Assembly: GCA_902628275.1 (NCBI GenBank)
Contig: CACOMI010000004.1
Location: forward strand, 1 to 64,000
DNA from: an uncultured Pelagibacteraceae bacterium
GTDB lineage: Bacteria; Pseudomonadota; Alphaproteobacteria; Pelagibacterales; Pelagibacteraceae
Direction of reading: 5' to 3'
DNA: 64,000 nucleotides
Shown here: positions 53,384 to 59,507 of the stretch, piece by piece
How positions within the stretch are numbered: position 1 is the first letter of the stretch
Layout of the letters: every line of letters starts with the position of its first letter
The notes under the pieces: model-generated
Told to the model about the DNA's origin: nothing
What the model saw: the letters and a program-made list of their open reading frames with translations, nothing else
Databases searched by the model: none
Program-made: the position numbers and the translations under genes

Positions 53384-53430
53384 GCCCTCGTGGTGAAATT
53401 GGTAGACACAAAGAACTTAAAAGCCGAGGG
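53384..53430 (+). pseudogene. Truncated tRNA-Leu copy
   Basis: It matches the first 39 bases of the intact tRNA-Leu(TAA), from the acceptor 5' strand through the anticodon loop, with one mismatch (A for G at 53414). Then it jumps to GCCGAGGG, the 3' acceptor strand, and loses the variable arm, T arm and CCA. It cannot form a functional tRNA and probably marks one junction of mini-element A. Confidence 0.85.
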
Positions 53431-53444
53431 ATAGAAGTTAAAGT

Positions 53445-53470
53445 TAGTCCATAGTAGTCCAAGGTAGTCT
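53445..53470 (+). repeat. Three tandem TAGTC(C/T) words with 10-bp period
   Basis: TAGTCC at 53445 and 53455 and TAGTCT at 53465 form a short tandem array beginning 15 bases after the truncated tRNA-Leu. The helical period and position next to the junction resemble arm-type binding sites of tyrosine recombinases. Confidence 0.6.
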
Positions 53471-53548
53471 AAAACATCCTACAAATCTCATAACTTTATT
53501 TTAGCTTTCAATTAGGATTAGAAAATAAGGGTTAATTAATTTTGTGAG

Positions 53549-53581
53549 ACTTGCACTAGACTTGCGCATAGAGAGATAAAA
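53549..53581 (+). repeat. Left terminal repeat of mini-element A
   Basis: It begins ACTTGCACTAGACTTGCGCA and matches 29 of 33 positions of the copy at 54508-54540, in direct orientation. Internally ACTTGC recurs 11 bp apart. It lies 16 bases before the first lipoprotein gene. Confidence 0.75.
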
Positions 53582-53596
53582 AAATATAGTTAATTT

Positions 53597-53992
53597 ATGA
53601 AAAAAATTTTATTTGTATTTATTTTTTCAATACTTTTAACAGGTTGTGTAACAGCTCCTGAACCTTTAACCAAAAAAAATTCTGAACTGACACAGGGTAT
53701 GGTTCAAATGAATCTTGAGGTTGGTAAAACAACTAAAGCAGATGTAATAGAAACTTTTGGTGCACCAAATATAACCACAAGAGACTCTTCAGGAAATGAA
53801 GTTTGGACATATCAGAGACAAGCTCAAATAAGTCAGTCTTCATCAAGTTCTGGATTTATATTTGTTATTATAGCTGGTAAATCATCTGAAGCCTCAGGCT
53901 TTGAAACCTCTTCAAAAATGATGACCTTAATAATTAAGTTTGATGGAAATGATATTGTAACAGATTTTAAAAGTAGAGCGTCAAACTTCTAA
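53597..53992 (+). CDS. Lipoprotein with BamE/SmpA-like segment
   Basis: This is a 131-residue exported lipoprotein. The signal peptide MKKILFVFIFSILLTGC ends in a lipobox (LTGC, lipidated cysteine at residue 17). The mature part contains LEVGKTTKADVIETFGAPNITTRDSSGNEVW, closely resembling the GxTKxxVxxxFGxP pattern of SmpA/OmlA (BamE-like) domains. A serine-rich stretch (SQSSSSSG) and a hydrophobic FIFVIIAG follow. It is cargo of mini-element A with a second lipoprotein three bases downstream. It is probably attached to the outer membrane; whether it acts in envelope assembly or alters phage adsorption is unknown. Confidence 0.8.
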   Translation: MKKILFVFIFSILLTGCVTAPEPLTKKNSELTQGMVQMNLEVGKTTKADVIETFGAPNITTRDSSGNEVWTYQRQAQISQSSSSSGFIFVIIAGKSSEASGFETSSKMMTLIIKFDGNDIVTDFKSRASNF

Positions 53993-53995
53993 AAT

Positions 53996-54472
53996 ATGAA
54001 AAAAATTTATATATTATTACCTATTTTATTTGTTTTTATAACTGGTTGTGAAACTACCAAACCAAAAGTAAATCTTACACCACTTGATATTCAATCTATG
54101 CAATCAAGAAGTTACGAGCACTCTAAAGATTTAGTCTTTCCAAGTGTTATGTCAGTTTTTCAGGATCTGGGTTATTCAATTAATAGCGCTGATATCAACA
54201 CTGGACTTATAACAGCCGAAAGTGCTGCTAACAGTGACAAGGCACTAAAATTTTGGCTAGGTATTACAAAAGTGTCCCAAACAAAAGCCAATGCATTTAT
54301 TGAAGAGATAGGAAATGAAACCAAAGTAAGAATTAATTTTGTTGTTACTAAAAAGAAATCTTTTGGATATGGTCAAACAGATAGAGAGGATGAACAAATC
54401 TTAACACCTCAGCCTTATCAAAACGCATTTGAAAAAATAGAGAATGCAATATTTATAAGATCTAGTTCTTAA
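53996..54472 (+). CDS. Lipoprotein, function unknown
   Basis: This 158-residue protein has the signal peptide MKKIYILLPILFVFITGC and a lipobox cysteine at residue 18. The mature part (LTPLDIQSMQSRSYEHSKDLVFPSVMSVFQDLGYSINSADINTGLITAE, spanning about residues 27-75) is predicted alpha/beta and resembles lipoproteins often annotated as hypothetical in marine proteobacteria. No catalytic motif is visible. It starts three bases after the other lipoprotein, so the two are co-expressed and may form a complex. It lies inside mini-element A. Confidence 0.75.
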   Translation: MKKIYILLPILFVFITGCETTKPKVNLTPLDIQSMQSRSYEHSKDLVFPSVMSVFQDLGYSINSADINTGLITAESAANSDKALKFWLGITKVSQTKANAFIEEIGNETKVRINFVVTKKKSFGYGQTDREDEQILTPQPYQNAFEKIENAIFIRSSS

Positions 54473-54507
54473 GAATCTCAGTTTTATTTAAAGGATTTTA
54501 TAGGATA

Positions 54508-54540
54508 ACTTGCACCAGACTTGCGCACATGGAGATAAAA
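54508..54540 (+). repeat. Right terminal repeat of mini-element A
   Basis: This is the direct copy of the repeat at 53549, reading ACTTGCACCAGACTTGCGCA and again with ACTTGC at an 11-bp period. It lies 36 bases after the second lipoprotein stop and 70 bases before the intact tRNA-Leu. Confidence 0.75.
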
Positions 54541-54610
54541 TAAAAAAAATTTACTTATTAAACTTGTTCAATTATAAATATTAGCATAAACACTCATGAA
54601 ATTCACAAAT

Positions 54611-54696
54611 GCCCTCGTGGTGAAATTGGTAGACACAAAGGACTTAAAATCCTTGCCGCTTGCGGAGTGCCAGTTCGAGTCTGGCCGAGGGCACCA
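54611..54696 (+). tRNA. tRNA-Leu (anticodon TAA)
   Basis: This is an 86-base class II tRNA with encoded CCA. The acceptor GCCCTCG pairs with CGAGGGC. The D arm is GGTGAAATTGGTAGACAC, the anticodon loop CTTAAAA gives TAA, the variable arm is long (CCGCTTGCGGAGT region), and the T arm contains GTTCGAGTC. nadK begins only four bases after the CCA, so the two are likely co-transcribed and separated by 3' processing. Its 5' half is duplicated at 53384. Confidence 0.96.
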
Positions 54697-54700
54697 TTAA

Positions 54701-55471
54701 ATGAGCAAACTTCAAATAATTTCAGATAAAAATAAAAAATCGCAAAATATTAAAAAAATATTATTAAAAAAAATTAAATCTTCACAGTTTAAAAAAGAAA
54801 ATCTTATTATTGTTATTGGAGGTGACGGTTTTATGCTTCAAACTTTAAAAAAAAATAAGAATTTAAAAAAGCATTTTTATGGAATTAATTCTGGAAATTA
54901 TGGTTTTCTTATGAACAAATTTTCATCTAAAGATATTATAAAAAATCTGGCTAAAGCGAATTTAATTTCAATTTCTCCTTTAGAAATGATTGTAAAAAAT
55001 AAAAATAATCAAATTAAGAGATCAGTAGCGATAAACGAAGTATCAGTATTAAGACAGAGCAGGCAGGCTGCTGCATTGTCAATTAAACAAGGTTCAAGAC
55101 AAATAATTAAAAAATTAGTTTCAGATGGTGTATTAGTATCAACACCAGCAGGAAGTACAGCTTATAATCTTTCCGTTCATGGACCTATTTTAAGCCTTCA
55201 TTCAAAAAAACTTTCAATATCTCCAATAAGTGCTTTCAGACCTAGAAGATGGAAAGGTAAAATTGTTAATGATAAAACCAAAATTGTTATAACCAATTTA
55301 AATCCATCAAAAAGACCTATAAGTGCTGTTGCAGATAATTTAGAGGTAAGAAATGCTAAATCGATTACAGTAAAAACCAATAATAAATTTAAATTTAATT
55401 TACTATATGATAAAAATAGAAGTTTACAAAAGAAAATTAAAATTGAGCAAATTAGAAAAGAAACGAATTAA
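54701..55471 (+). CDS. nadK: NAD kinase
   Basis: This 256-residue enzyme phosphorylates NAD+ to NADP+. The NADK signature GGDGFMLQTLKK is near residue 40 and the conserved NSGNYGFLMN near 64. The NAD-binding AINEVSVLRQSRQAA is near 107, the diagnostic STPAGSTAYNLSVHGPI near 147, and the C-terminal block RPISAVADNLEV is near 206. The start is four bases after tRNA-Leu with no Shine-Dalgarno. The GFA-family gene follows after five bases. It is core metabolism caught between two mini-elements. Confidence 0.93.
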   Translation: MSKLQIISDKNKKSQNIKKILLKKIKSSQFKKENLIIVIGGDGFMLQTLKKNKNLKKHFYGINSGNYGFLMNKFSSKDIIKNLAKANLISISPLEMIVKNKNNQIKRSVAINEVSVLRQSRQAAALSIKQGSRQIIKKLVSDGVLVSTPAGSTAYNLSVHGPILSLHSKKLSISPISAFRPRRWKGKIVNDKTKIVITNLNPSKRPISAVADNLEVRNAKSITVKTNNKFKFNLLYDKNRSLQKKIKIEQIRKETN

Positions 55472-55476
55472 ATATA

Positions 55477-55920
55477 ATGCATAAATATAGCGGTCGTTGT
55501 AAATGTGAAAAAATTTCTTTTGAAATAAATGGACAACCCACCTGGAAAGTAAACTGTAATTGTAATTGGTGTCAAAAAACAAGCGGAAGTGCTTTTAGAT
55601 CTTTCGTACTTTTTAATGAAAATGAAATAAAATATCTAGGCGATAGACCAACTTCATATGAGGATAAACAAACTGATCATGGTCGATCTATGATAAATTT
55701 ATTTTGCTCTACCTGTGGTACATTAATAGGAATCAAAGTACCAAGTATGAACGAGCAACACTTCTCTATTGGCGTAATAGATCAAAGAAAAGATATTAAT
55801 ATAACTGATAATATATGGGGAGAAGAGGCTTTACAATTTATAAACTATTCAACAGACGCTGAAGTATATAAAAAAGGTTACTGGAATGGTACTGGTGAAA
55901 AAATGAAAAAAAAAAACTGA
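55477..55920 (+). CDS. GFA (glutathione-dependent formaldehyde-activating) family protein
   Basis: This is a 147-residue zinc-binding protein of the GFA/DUF636 family. Zn-ligand cysteines are arranged as GRCKCEKISF (C8, C10), NCNCNWCQKTSGSAFRSFV near residue 27-45, and LFCSTCGTLIGI near 75. Members are annotated as formaldehyde-glutathione condensing enzymes, but most are of unknown activity. Its stop codon (55918-55920) touches the duplicated tRNA-Thr fragment at 55921, so the gene abuts the junction of mini-element B and its last few codons (KMKKKN) may have been shaped by that event. Confidence 0.85.
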   Translation: MHKYSGRCKCEKISFEINGQPTWKVNCNCNWCQKTSGSAFRSFVLFNENEIKYLGDRPTSYEDKQTDHGRSMINLFCSTCGTLIGIKVPSMNEQHFSIGVIDQRKDINITDNIWGEEALQFINYSTDAEVYKKGYWNGTGEKMKKKN

Positions 55921-55972
55921 TGGTGCCCCCGCACGGATTCGAACCGCGGACCTATTGATTACAAATCAATTG
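55921..55972 (-). repeat. Duplicated 3' part of tRNA-Thr (distal att site)
   Basis: This is identical over 52 bases to 57032-57083. On the minus strand it spans the tRNA anticodon arm, variable loop, T arm, acceptor 3' strand and CCA. The D arm and 5' acceptor strand are missing and replaced by TTAAAG sequence, so it is not a functional tRNA. Confidence 0.9.
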
Positions 55973-56027
55973 TTAAAGTTTAAATAAACATTTGTTAGCA
56001 ACAATAATTCTAAAATTTTTTAGACTT

Positions 56028-56048
56028 GGCAACAATCTGACAACAATG
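56028..56048 (+). repeat. Left inner repeat of mini-element B (arm-site-like)
   Basis: GGCAACAATCTGACAACAATGG contains two RCAACAAT words 11 bp apart. It shares 16 identical bases with the right inner repeat. A further AGCAACAAT occurs 31 bases upstream at 55997. Confidence 0.7.
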
Positions 56049-56059
56049 GTAGAGTTTTG

Positions 56060-56941
56060 ATGATGAAAAAACTTTTAGGGATCGTGGTTCTTGGTTTGTT
56101 GTTAATTAGCAATCATTCTTTTGCTGATTGTTACAGTGATCTAAAAACAAGATGGGATCAAAATAAAAATAATAGTGCATATAATACTTATGATAAAGGA
56201 TGGCAAAGGAATCTTACAGGTACATTTACTTTTAATAATCCAACAAAAAATACAATTCAGATCACACAAGTTTCTATAAAAGCAAAAGATGGAAATACAG
56301 TGTATTCTGCAAATCATAATTTAATCATCGATCCTTACACCAAAGATCATCGCATAGGTGTAAAACTAAAGAATAACTTTACCGAAGAAGTAATTGAAGG
56401 ATATTATTATGCTTGTAGATATGCAAAGGCAGGTACATCATCAAAAAATCAATATAAAACAAAGAATAAAAAATCTGATAGCTGGTTTAAGTGGTGGTAT
56501 TTATTATTTATACTTCCAGCTATAGGTTTATTAAAAGGATTTTTCGAGGATATTTCAAGCAAATCAAATAATAAAAAAAATAAATCTTCAGTTAAAAAAA
56601 TTAAATCTGAAAAAGAACATCCAGGGAATTTTATTGAAGATATATGGGATGGAAAAAAACCTTTAGGAGAAACATATTGGTTATACTTTGTTTTAATAAA
56701 CGGAATAATTTCATTTGGTTCAGCATTTTTTGCAGAACTGAATGGTAATAATTTTTACTTTGTACCAGGTTTGATTTCAAATGTTGTAACAATGGTCGGT
56801 GTTTGGAATAGTTCAACATTCTACCAATTAAAAAAAATTGAAGATAAACAACCTTATGGTTGGGCGTATGCCGCAAAAATATCAGTAGTTTTAAATGGTA
56901 TCTCAATAGCTGCTACAGCAATTCAGGTTTTTACTTCTTAA
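56060..56941 (+). CDS. Secreted/multi-pass membrane protein, cargo of mini-element B
   Basis: This protein of about 293 residues starts at ATG 56060 or 56063; an in-frame TTG at 56057 is less likely. It has a signal peptide (KKLLGIVVLGLLLISNHSFA), then a periplasmic beta-rich domain of about 100 residues (LTGTFTFNNPTKNTIQITQVSIKAKDG). Four hydrophobic helices follow near residues 145-162, 208-228, 236-252 and 268-290, separated by a lysine/serine-rich linker (SKSNNKKNKSSVKK). I do not recognise the family. Its position, where an integrase would be expected, and its envelope location suggest a surface or exclusion role, but that is speculation. Confidence 0.75.
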   Translation: MMKKLLGIVVLGLLLISNHSFADCYSDLKTRWDQNKNNSAYNTYDKGWQRNLTGTFTFNNPTKNTIQITQVSIKAKDGNTVYSANHNLIIDPYTKDHRIGVKLKNNFTEEVIEGYYYACRYAKAGTSSKNQYKTKNKKSDSWFKWWYLLFILPAIGLLKGFFEDISSKSNNKKNKSSVKKIKSEKEHPGNFIEDIWDGKKPLGETYWLYFVLINGIISFGSAFFAELNGNNFYFVPGLISNVVTMVGVWNSSTFYQLKKIEDKQPYGWAYAAKISVVLNGISIAATAIQVFTS

Positions 56942-56956
56942 TTGACTTCTTGATTT

Positions 56957-56974
56957 GACAACAATCTGACAACA
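56957..56974 (+). repeat. Right inner repeat of mini-element B (arm-site-like)
   Basis: GACAACAATCTGACAACA is the direct copy of the left inner repeat, with GACAACA recurring at an 11-bp period. TTATTGTCGT just downstream (56976-56985) is an inverted version of the same word. Confidence 0.7.
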
Positions 56975-57031
56975 CTTATTGTCGTAAGAATAGTTTTTGC
57001 ATAAATTATTTTGATAAAAAAGTAAGTGAAG

Positions 57032-57107
57032 TGGTGCCCCCGCACGGATTCGAACCGCGGACCTATTGATTACAAATCAATTGCTCTACCAGCTGAGCTA
57101 CAAGGGC
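57032..57107 (-). tRNA. tRNA-Thr (anticodon TGT)
   Basis: This is a 76-base tRNA on the minus strand with encoded CCA. The acceptor GCCCTTG pairs with CGGGGGC through several G-U pairs. The D arm is AGCTCAGCTGGTAGAGC, the anticodon loop TTTGTAA gives TGT, and the T arm has GGTTCGAATCC. Its 3' 52 bases are duplicated at 55921, marking it as an integration target. Confidence 0.96.
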
Positions 57108-57123
57108 GCTATAAAGAATGCTT

Positions 57124-57151
57124 TTTATAGCAAAAAAAATTATTTATCCAA
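57124..57151 (-). promoter_or_regulatory. Candidate promoter of tRNA-Thr
   Basis: On the minus strand, TTGGAT (57151-57146) and TATAAA (57129-57124) are 16 bases apart, placing initiation about ten bases before the tRNA 5' end. The -10 lies within an 8-bp inverted repeat, GCTATAAA/TTTATAGC (57108-57131). Confidence 0.45.
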
Positions 57152-57194
57152 TTTAATTTTAATATTAATTATATAGAATATCTTTGATTCTCCC

Positions 57195-58433
57195 ATGAAT
57201 AAAAAAAAGCTTAAAATTATATCATTATTTGCAGGTGCCGGCGGTATGGACCTTGGTTTTAAGAATGCAGGATTTGAAATTATTTGGGCAAATGATTTTG
57301 ACCCAGATTCAGTAAAAACATACAAAAGAAATTTTGGTAATCATATAGTCCTAGGGGATATCGAAAAAATTAGAACAAATAATGTACCTGATAATCCTGA
57401 TGTGGTTATAGGAGGTTTTCCATGCCAAGGCTTTTCAATTGCAAATTTAGGTAGAAGTGTAGATGACAGTAGAAATAAGCTCTATAAGCAGATGCTACGA
57501 GTCATCAGAGTAAAAAAACCAAAATATTTTGTTGCTGAAAATGTTTCAGGAATTTTAACACTTGGCAAAGGTATTGTTATGCAAAAAATCATAAAAGATT
57601 TTAAAAGCATAGGTTATAAGGTTGATTACAAAATATTAAATGCTGCAGATTATGGTGTCCCGCAAGCTAGAAAAAGAGTTTTTATAATTGGAAATAGGCT
57701 AAATTTAGAAAATCCTTTTCCAAAACAATCTCATCAAGCACCAACTCAAGAAAATGGATTGTTTAATGATTTACTTGAAAATCACATTACAACTAAAGAA
57801 GCAATCGGCTTTTTATCAAAGACTTCATTAACTAATAAAACTTTATTTGTTAATAATAGGGTTATTCATAACCATATTGGTGACACTAATGTACATGATG
57901 AATTCTGGGGACGTAAGTATCCTGTAAACCAATTTGATATCTGTGATTATTTAAAAAAATGGAGAAAAAAAGCTGGAATTTCCACAAAGAAAGTCGATGA
58001 ACATTTTGGTTATGCTCATACTGCTGGTCATTGGTTTAGAAAAGATAATAATTCAGGAAGTATACCAAACCCTGATGATTGGAGAGGTTTAAAAAAATTA
58101 TTAGGATTTGATACAAAGTATGACAAACAAGTAACTACACTTGTAAAAAAGAAAATTAAATTTGAACAATCTTTAAGAATTACAAATTGGAAAACTCCAA
58201 GTGATACTTTAACTGCTACAAGTCCTGAAATTCATGTAAATTTAAAAAGAAGGTTATCTGTTAGAGAATGTGCAATATTACAAACCTTCCCAGACGATTT
58301 TATTTTTGAGGGTGCAACATTTAGAAGTATGCACAAACAAATTGGTAATGCTGTGCCAGTTTTATTAGCTGAAAAAGTTGCAAAAGAAATCAAGAAGATG
58401 ATTTTATCTAAATTATTTAGAAGAGCTGCTTAA
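57195..58433 (+). CDS. DNA (cytosine-5)-methyltransferase of a probable type II restriction-modification system
   Basis: This is a 412-residue m5C methyltransferase with all main motifs in order: I FAGAGGMDLGF (12-22), IV GGFPCQGFS with catalytic C77, VI AENV (114-117), VIII QARKRVFIIG (157-166), IX RLSVRECAILQTFPDDF (353-369) and X QIGNAVPVLLAEKV (382-395). The target-recognition region (about 170-350) holds an unusual insert, WRKKAGISTKKVDEHFGYAHTAGHWFR (256-282), resembling a helix-turn-helix-like module also seen in other methylases. It overlaps the convergent nuclease gene by four bases. The target sequence cannot be read from the protein. It is accessory DNA next to tRNA-Thr. Confidence 0.92.
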   Translation: MNKKKLKIISLFAGAGGMDLGFKNAGFEIIWANDFDPDSVKTYKRNFGNHIVLGDIEKIRTNNVPDNPDVVIGGFPCQGFSIANLGRSVDDSRNKLYKQMLRVIRVKKPKYFVAENVSGILTLGKGIVMQKIIKDFKSIGYKVDYKILNAADYGVPQARKRVFIIGNRLNLENPFPKQSHQAPTQENGLFNDLLENHITTKEAIGFLSKTSLTNKTLFVNNRVIHNHIGDTNVHDEFWGRKYPVNQFDICDYLKKWRKKAGISTKKVDEHFGYAHTAGHWFRKDNNSGSIPNPDDWRGLKKLLGFDTKYDKQVTTLVKKKIKFEQSLRITNWKTPSDTLTATSPEIHVNLKRRLSVRECAILQTFPDDFIFEGATFRSMHKQIGNAVPVLLAEKVAKEIKKMILSKLFRRAA

Positions 58434-59410
58434 AATACATATTTTTTAAAGTTAACATAATCTCTATTTAACCTTGCAGCATCACCACCTAAGATAATAC
58501 AATATTTATTTTTTTGTAAAGCTCTCACAGCATGTTCATTATGATAGTTTGGATGTTTTAAAGTCTTATCAAGATAAAAAACAAGTTTTTTACCTTTCTC
58601 TATATTTTTTAGTTTTATTTCTATCCATGAATTTTTTTTATTATCTAATGGTTTATATTTTTGATGATAGTTTTTTGTTGAGGTGATGTATTCATATGTT
58701 TTAAATCCCTGTAAAATATTACTTCTAGTGTTTTGATCTATTAATAAACCATTTGGAACACAAGCTATTGCTAAAGACAAATTTTTGTAACTTCTTTTTT
58801 TAAATTGATTTAAGTTATTAATTCCAAGACTAATACCAGCATTTTTTACTGATTGACCAGCTTCAATATTTTCAAATGAGTAATTGTCAGCATATACAAG
58901 TTTGAACATAAAGGTAAAATTTGGTTTAAAATTTTTAATAGGGTTTTGATGACCTTCGTAATGAAAACCTGAAAAGACAGTTTCATCTTCAAGACATGTT
59001 TTATAAAGAGGAGGACATTGAAATGTCATTTGATTTGGTGATATTGATATATCTTTAGCATCACCAGGGTTTTTAAGTATATTAACTGTCTTGCAGTCAA
59101 TATTTATATAACAATCATCAAGTTCGAAAATTAAATCAGAAGATATAATTGATGGAGCAAGTTTTATATTAATATTTTTTTTAAAAAAATAACTAATAAT
59201 ATGAAAAGTAACAAGTCTTTCAAAAGGTGTTGATATTAAATTTGGTCTTGTTGTTTTGGCATATAGATCTTCATAATTTTCGTTAATTTCATTTTGTGCA
59301 TTTTCACAAAAATTATGAATTTTCAAATCATTGAGTAAATTATCTTCGCAAAATTTTAGATAGAAATCTTGAAGTTTTTGAATTTCATTTATATCTATAT
59401 TTTCAGTCAT
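58430..59410 (-). CDS. Putative type II restriction endonuclease (PD-(D/E)xK fold)
   Basis: This 326-residue protein of no recognised family converges tail-to-tail with the cytosine methyltransferase (four-base overlap), the layout of many type II R-M pairs. A PD-(D/E)xK-like core is visible: E64 in STPFERLVTFHI, D92 in SSDLIFELDD, and D105-C-K107 in YINIDCKTVN, with the strand-turn-strand spacing expected. A helical N-terminus (residues 1-50) and a C-terminal domain of about 200 residues with a KNYHQKYKPLDNKKNSWIEIKL segment follow. It should cut the sequence methylated by its neighbour. Nuclease identity rests on context and these residues. Confidence 0.68.
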   Translation of the reverse strand: MTENIDINEIQKLQDFYLKFCEDNLLNDLKIHNFCENAQNEINENYEDLYAKTTRPNLISTPFERLVTFHIISYFFKKNINIKLAPSIISSDLIFELDDCYINIDCKTVNILKNPGDAKDISISPNQMTFQCPPLYKTCLEDETVFSGFHYEGHQNPIKNFKPNFTFMFKLVYADNYSFENIEAGQSVKNAGISLGINNLNQFKKRSYKNLSLAIACVPNGLLIDQNTRSNILQGFKTYEYITSTKNYHQKYKPLDNKKNSWIEIKLKNIEKGKKLVFYLDKTLKHPNYHNEHAVRALQKNKYCIILGGDAARLNRDYVNFKKYVF

Positions 59411-59507
59411 AAATAAACTTGATTATTATGACAGCTTATTAAATAGATTTAAATAATAAATAAGCTATTTATTATTAAATATTAAAGATCATTATTTTCT
59501 GAATATA

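Larger units (their letters stand above)
53384..54696 (+). mobile_element. Mini-element A at tRNA-Leu(TAA), about 1.2 kb, no integrase
   Basis: The segment is bounded by a truncated tRNA-Leu copy (53384-53430) and the intact tRNA-Leu (54611-54696). The copies share 38 of 39 5' bases and some upstream bases. Just inside the left copy is TAGTCC repeated with a 10-bp period (53445-53470). At both ends lies the direct repeat ACTTGCAC(T/C)AGACTTGCGCA (53549, 54508), an ACTTGC word repeated at an 11-bp period. The cargo is two lipoprotein genes. The order tRNA-repeat-genes-repeat-tRNA fits integration of a circular element that restored the tRNA from its own copy. No recombinase is encoded, so it must be a satellite or remnant. 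Boundaries are inferred. Confidence 0.6.
55921..57083 (-). mobile_element. Mini-element B at tRNA-Thr(TGT), about 1.1 kb, no integrase
   Basis: A perfect 52-bp direct repeat (55921-55972 and 57032-57083) brackets 1,059 bases. The right copy is the 3' part of the intact minus-strand tRNA-Thr; the left copy is only that 3' part. This is the canonical footprint of site-specific integration into a tRNA 3' end. Inside, each end carries CAACAATCTGACAACA in direct orientation (56030-56045, 56959-56974), exactly 57 bases from its att repeat, with the word RCAACA(AT) repeated at an 11-bp period. The cargo is a single secreted/membrane protein gene. No integrase or excisionase is present. Confidence 0.75.

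Noticed and set aside
53384-54696. Simple tandem duplication of the tRNA-Leu region
   Set aside because: The order is tRNA then ACTTGC repeat on the left but ACTTGC repeat then tRNA on the right, and a tandem copy would keep the same order on both sides.
57108-57131. Inverted repeat upstream of tRNA-Thr as a terminator
   Set aside because: On the minus strand the T-run precedes the stem, and on the plus strand A residues follow; it is better read as part of the tRNA promoter region.
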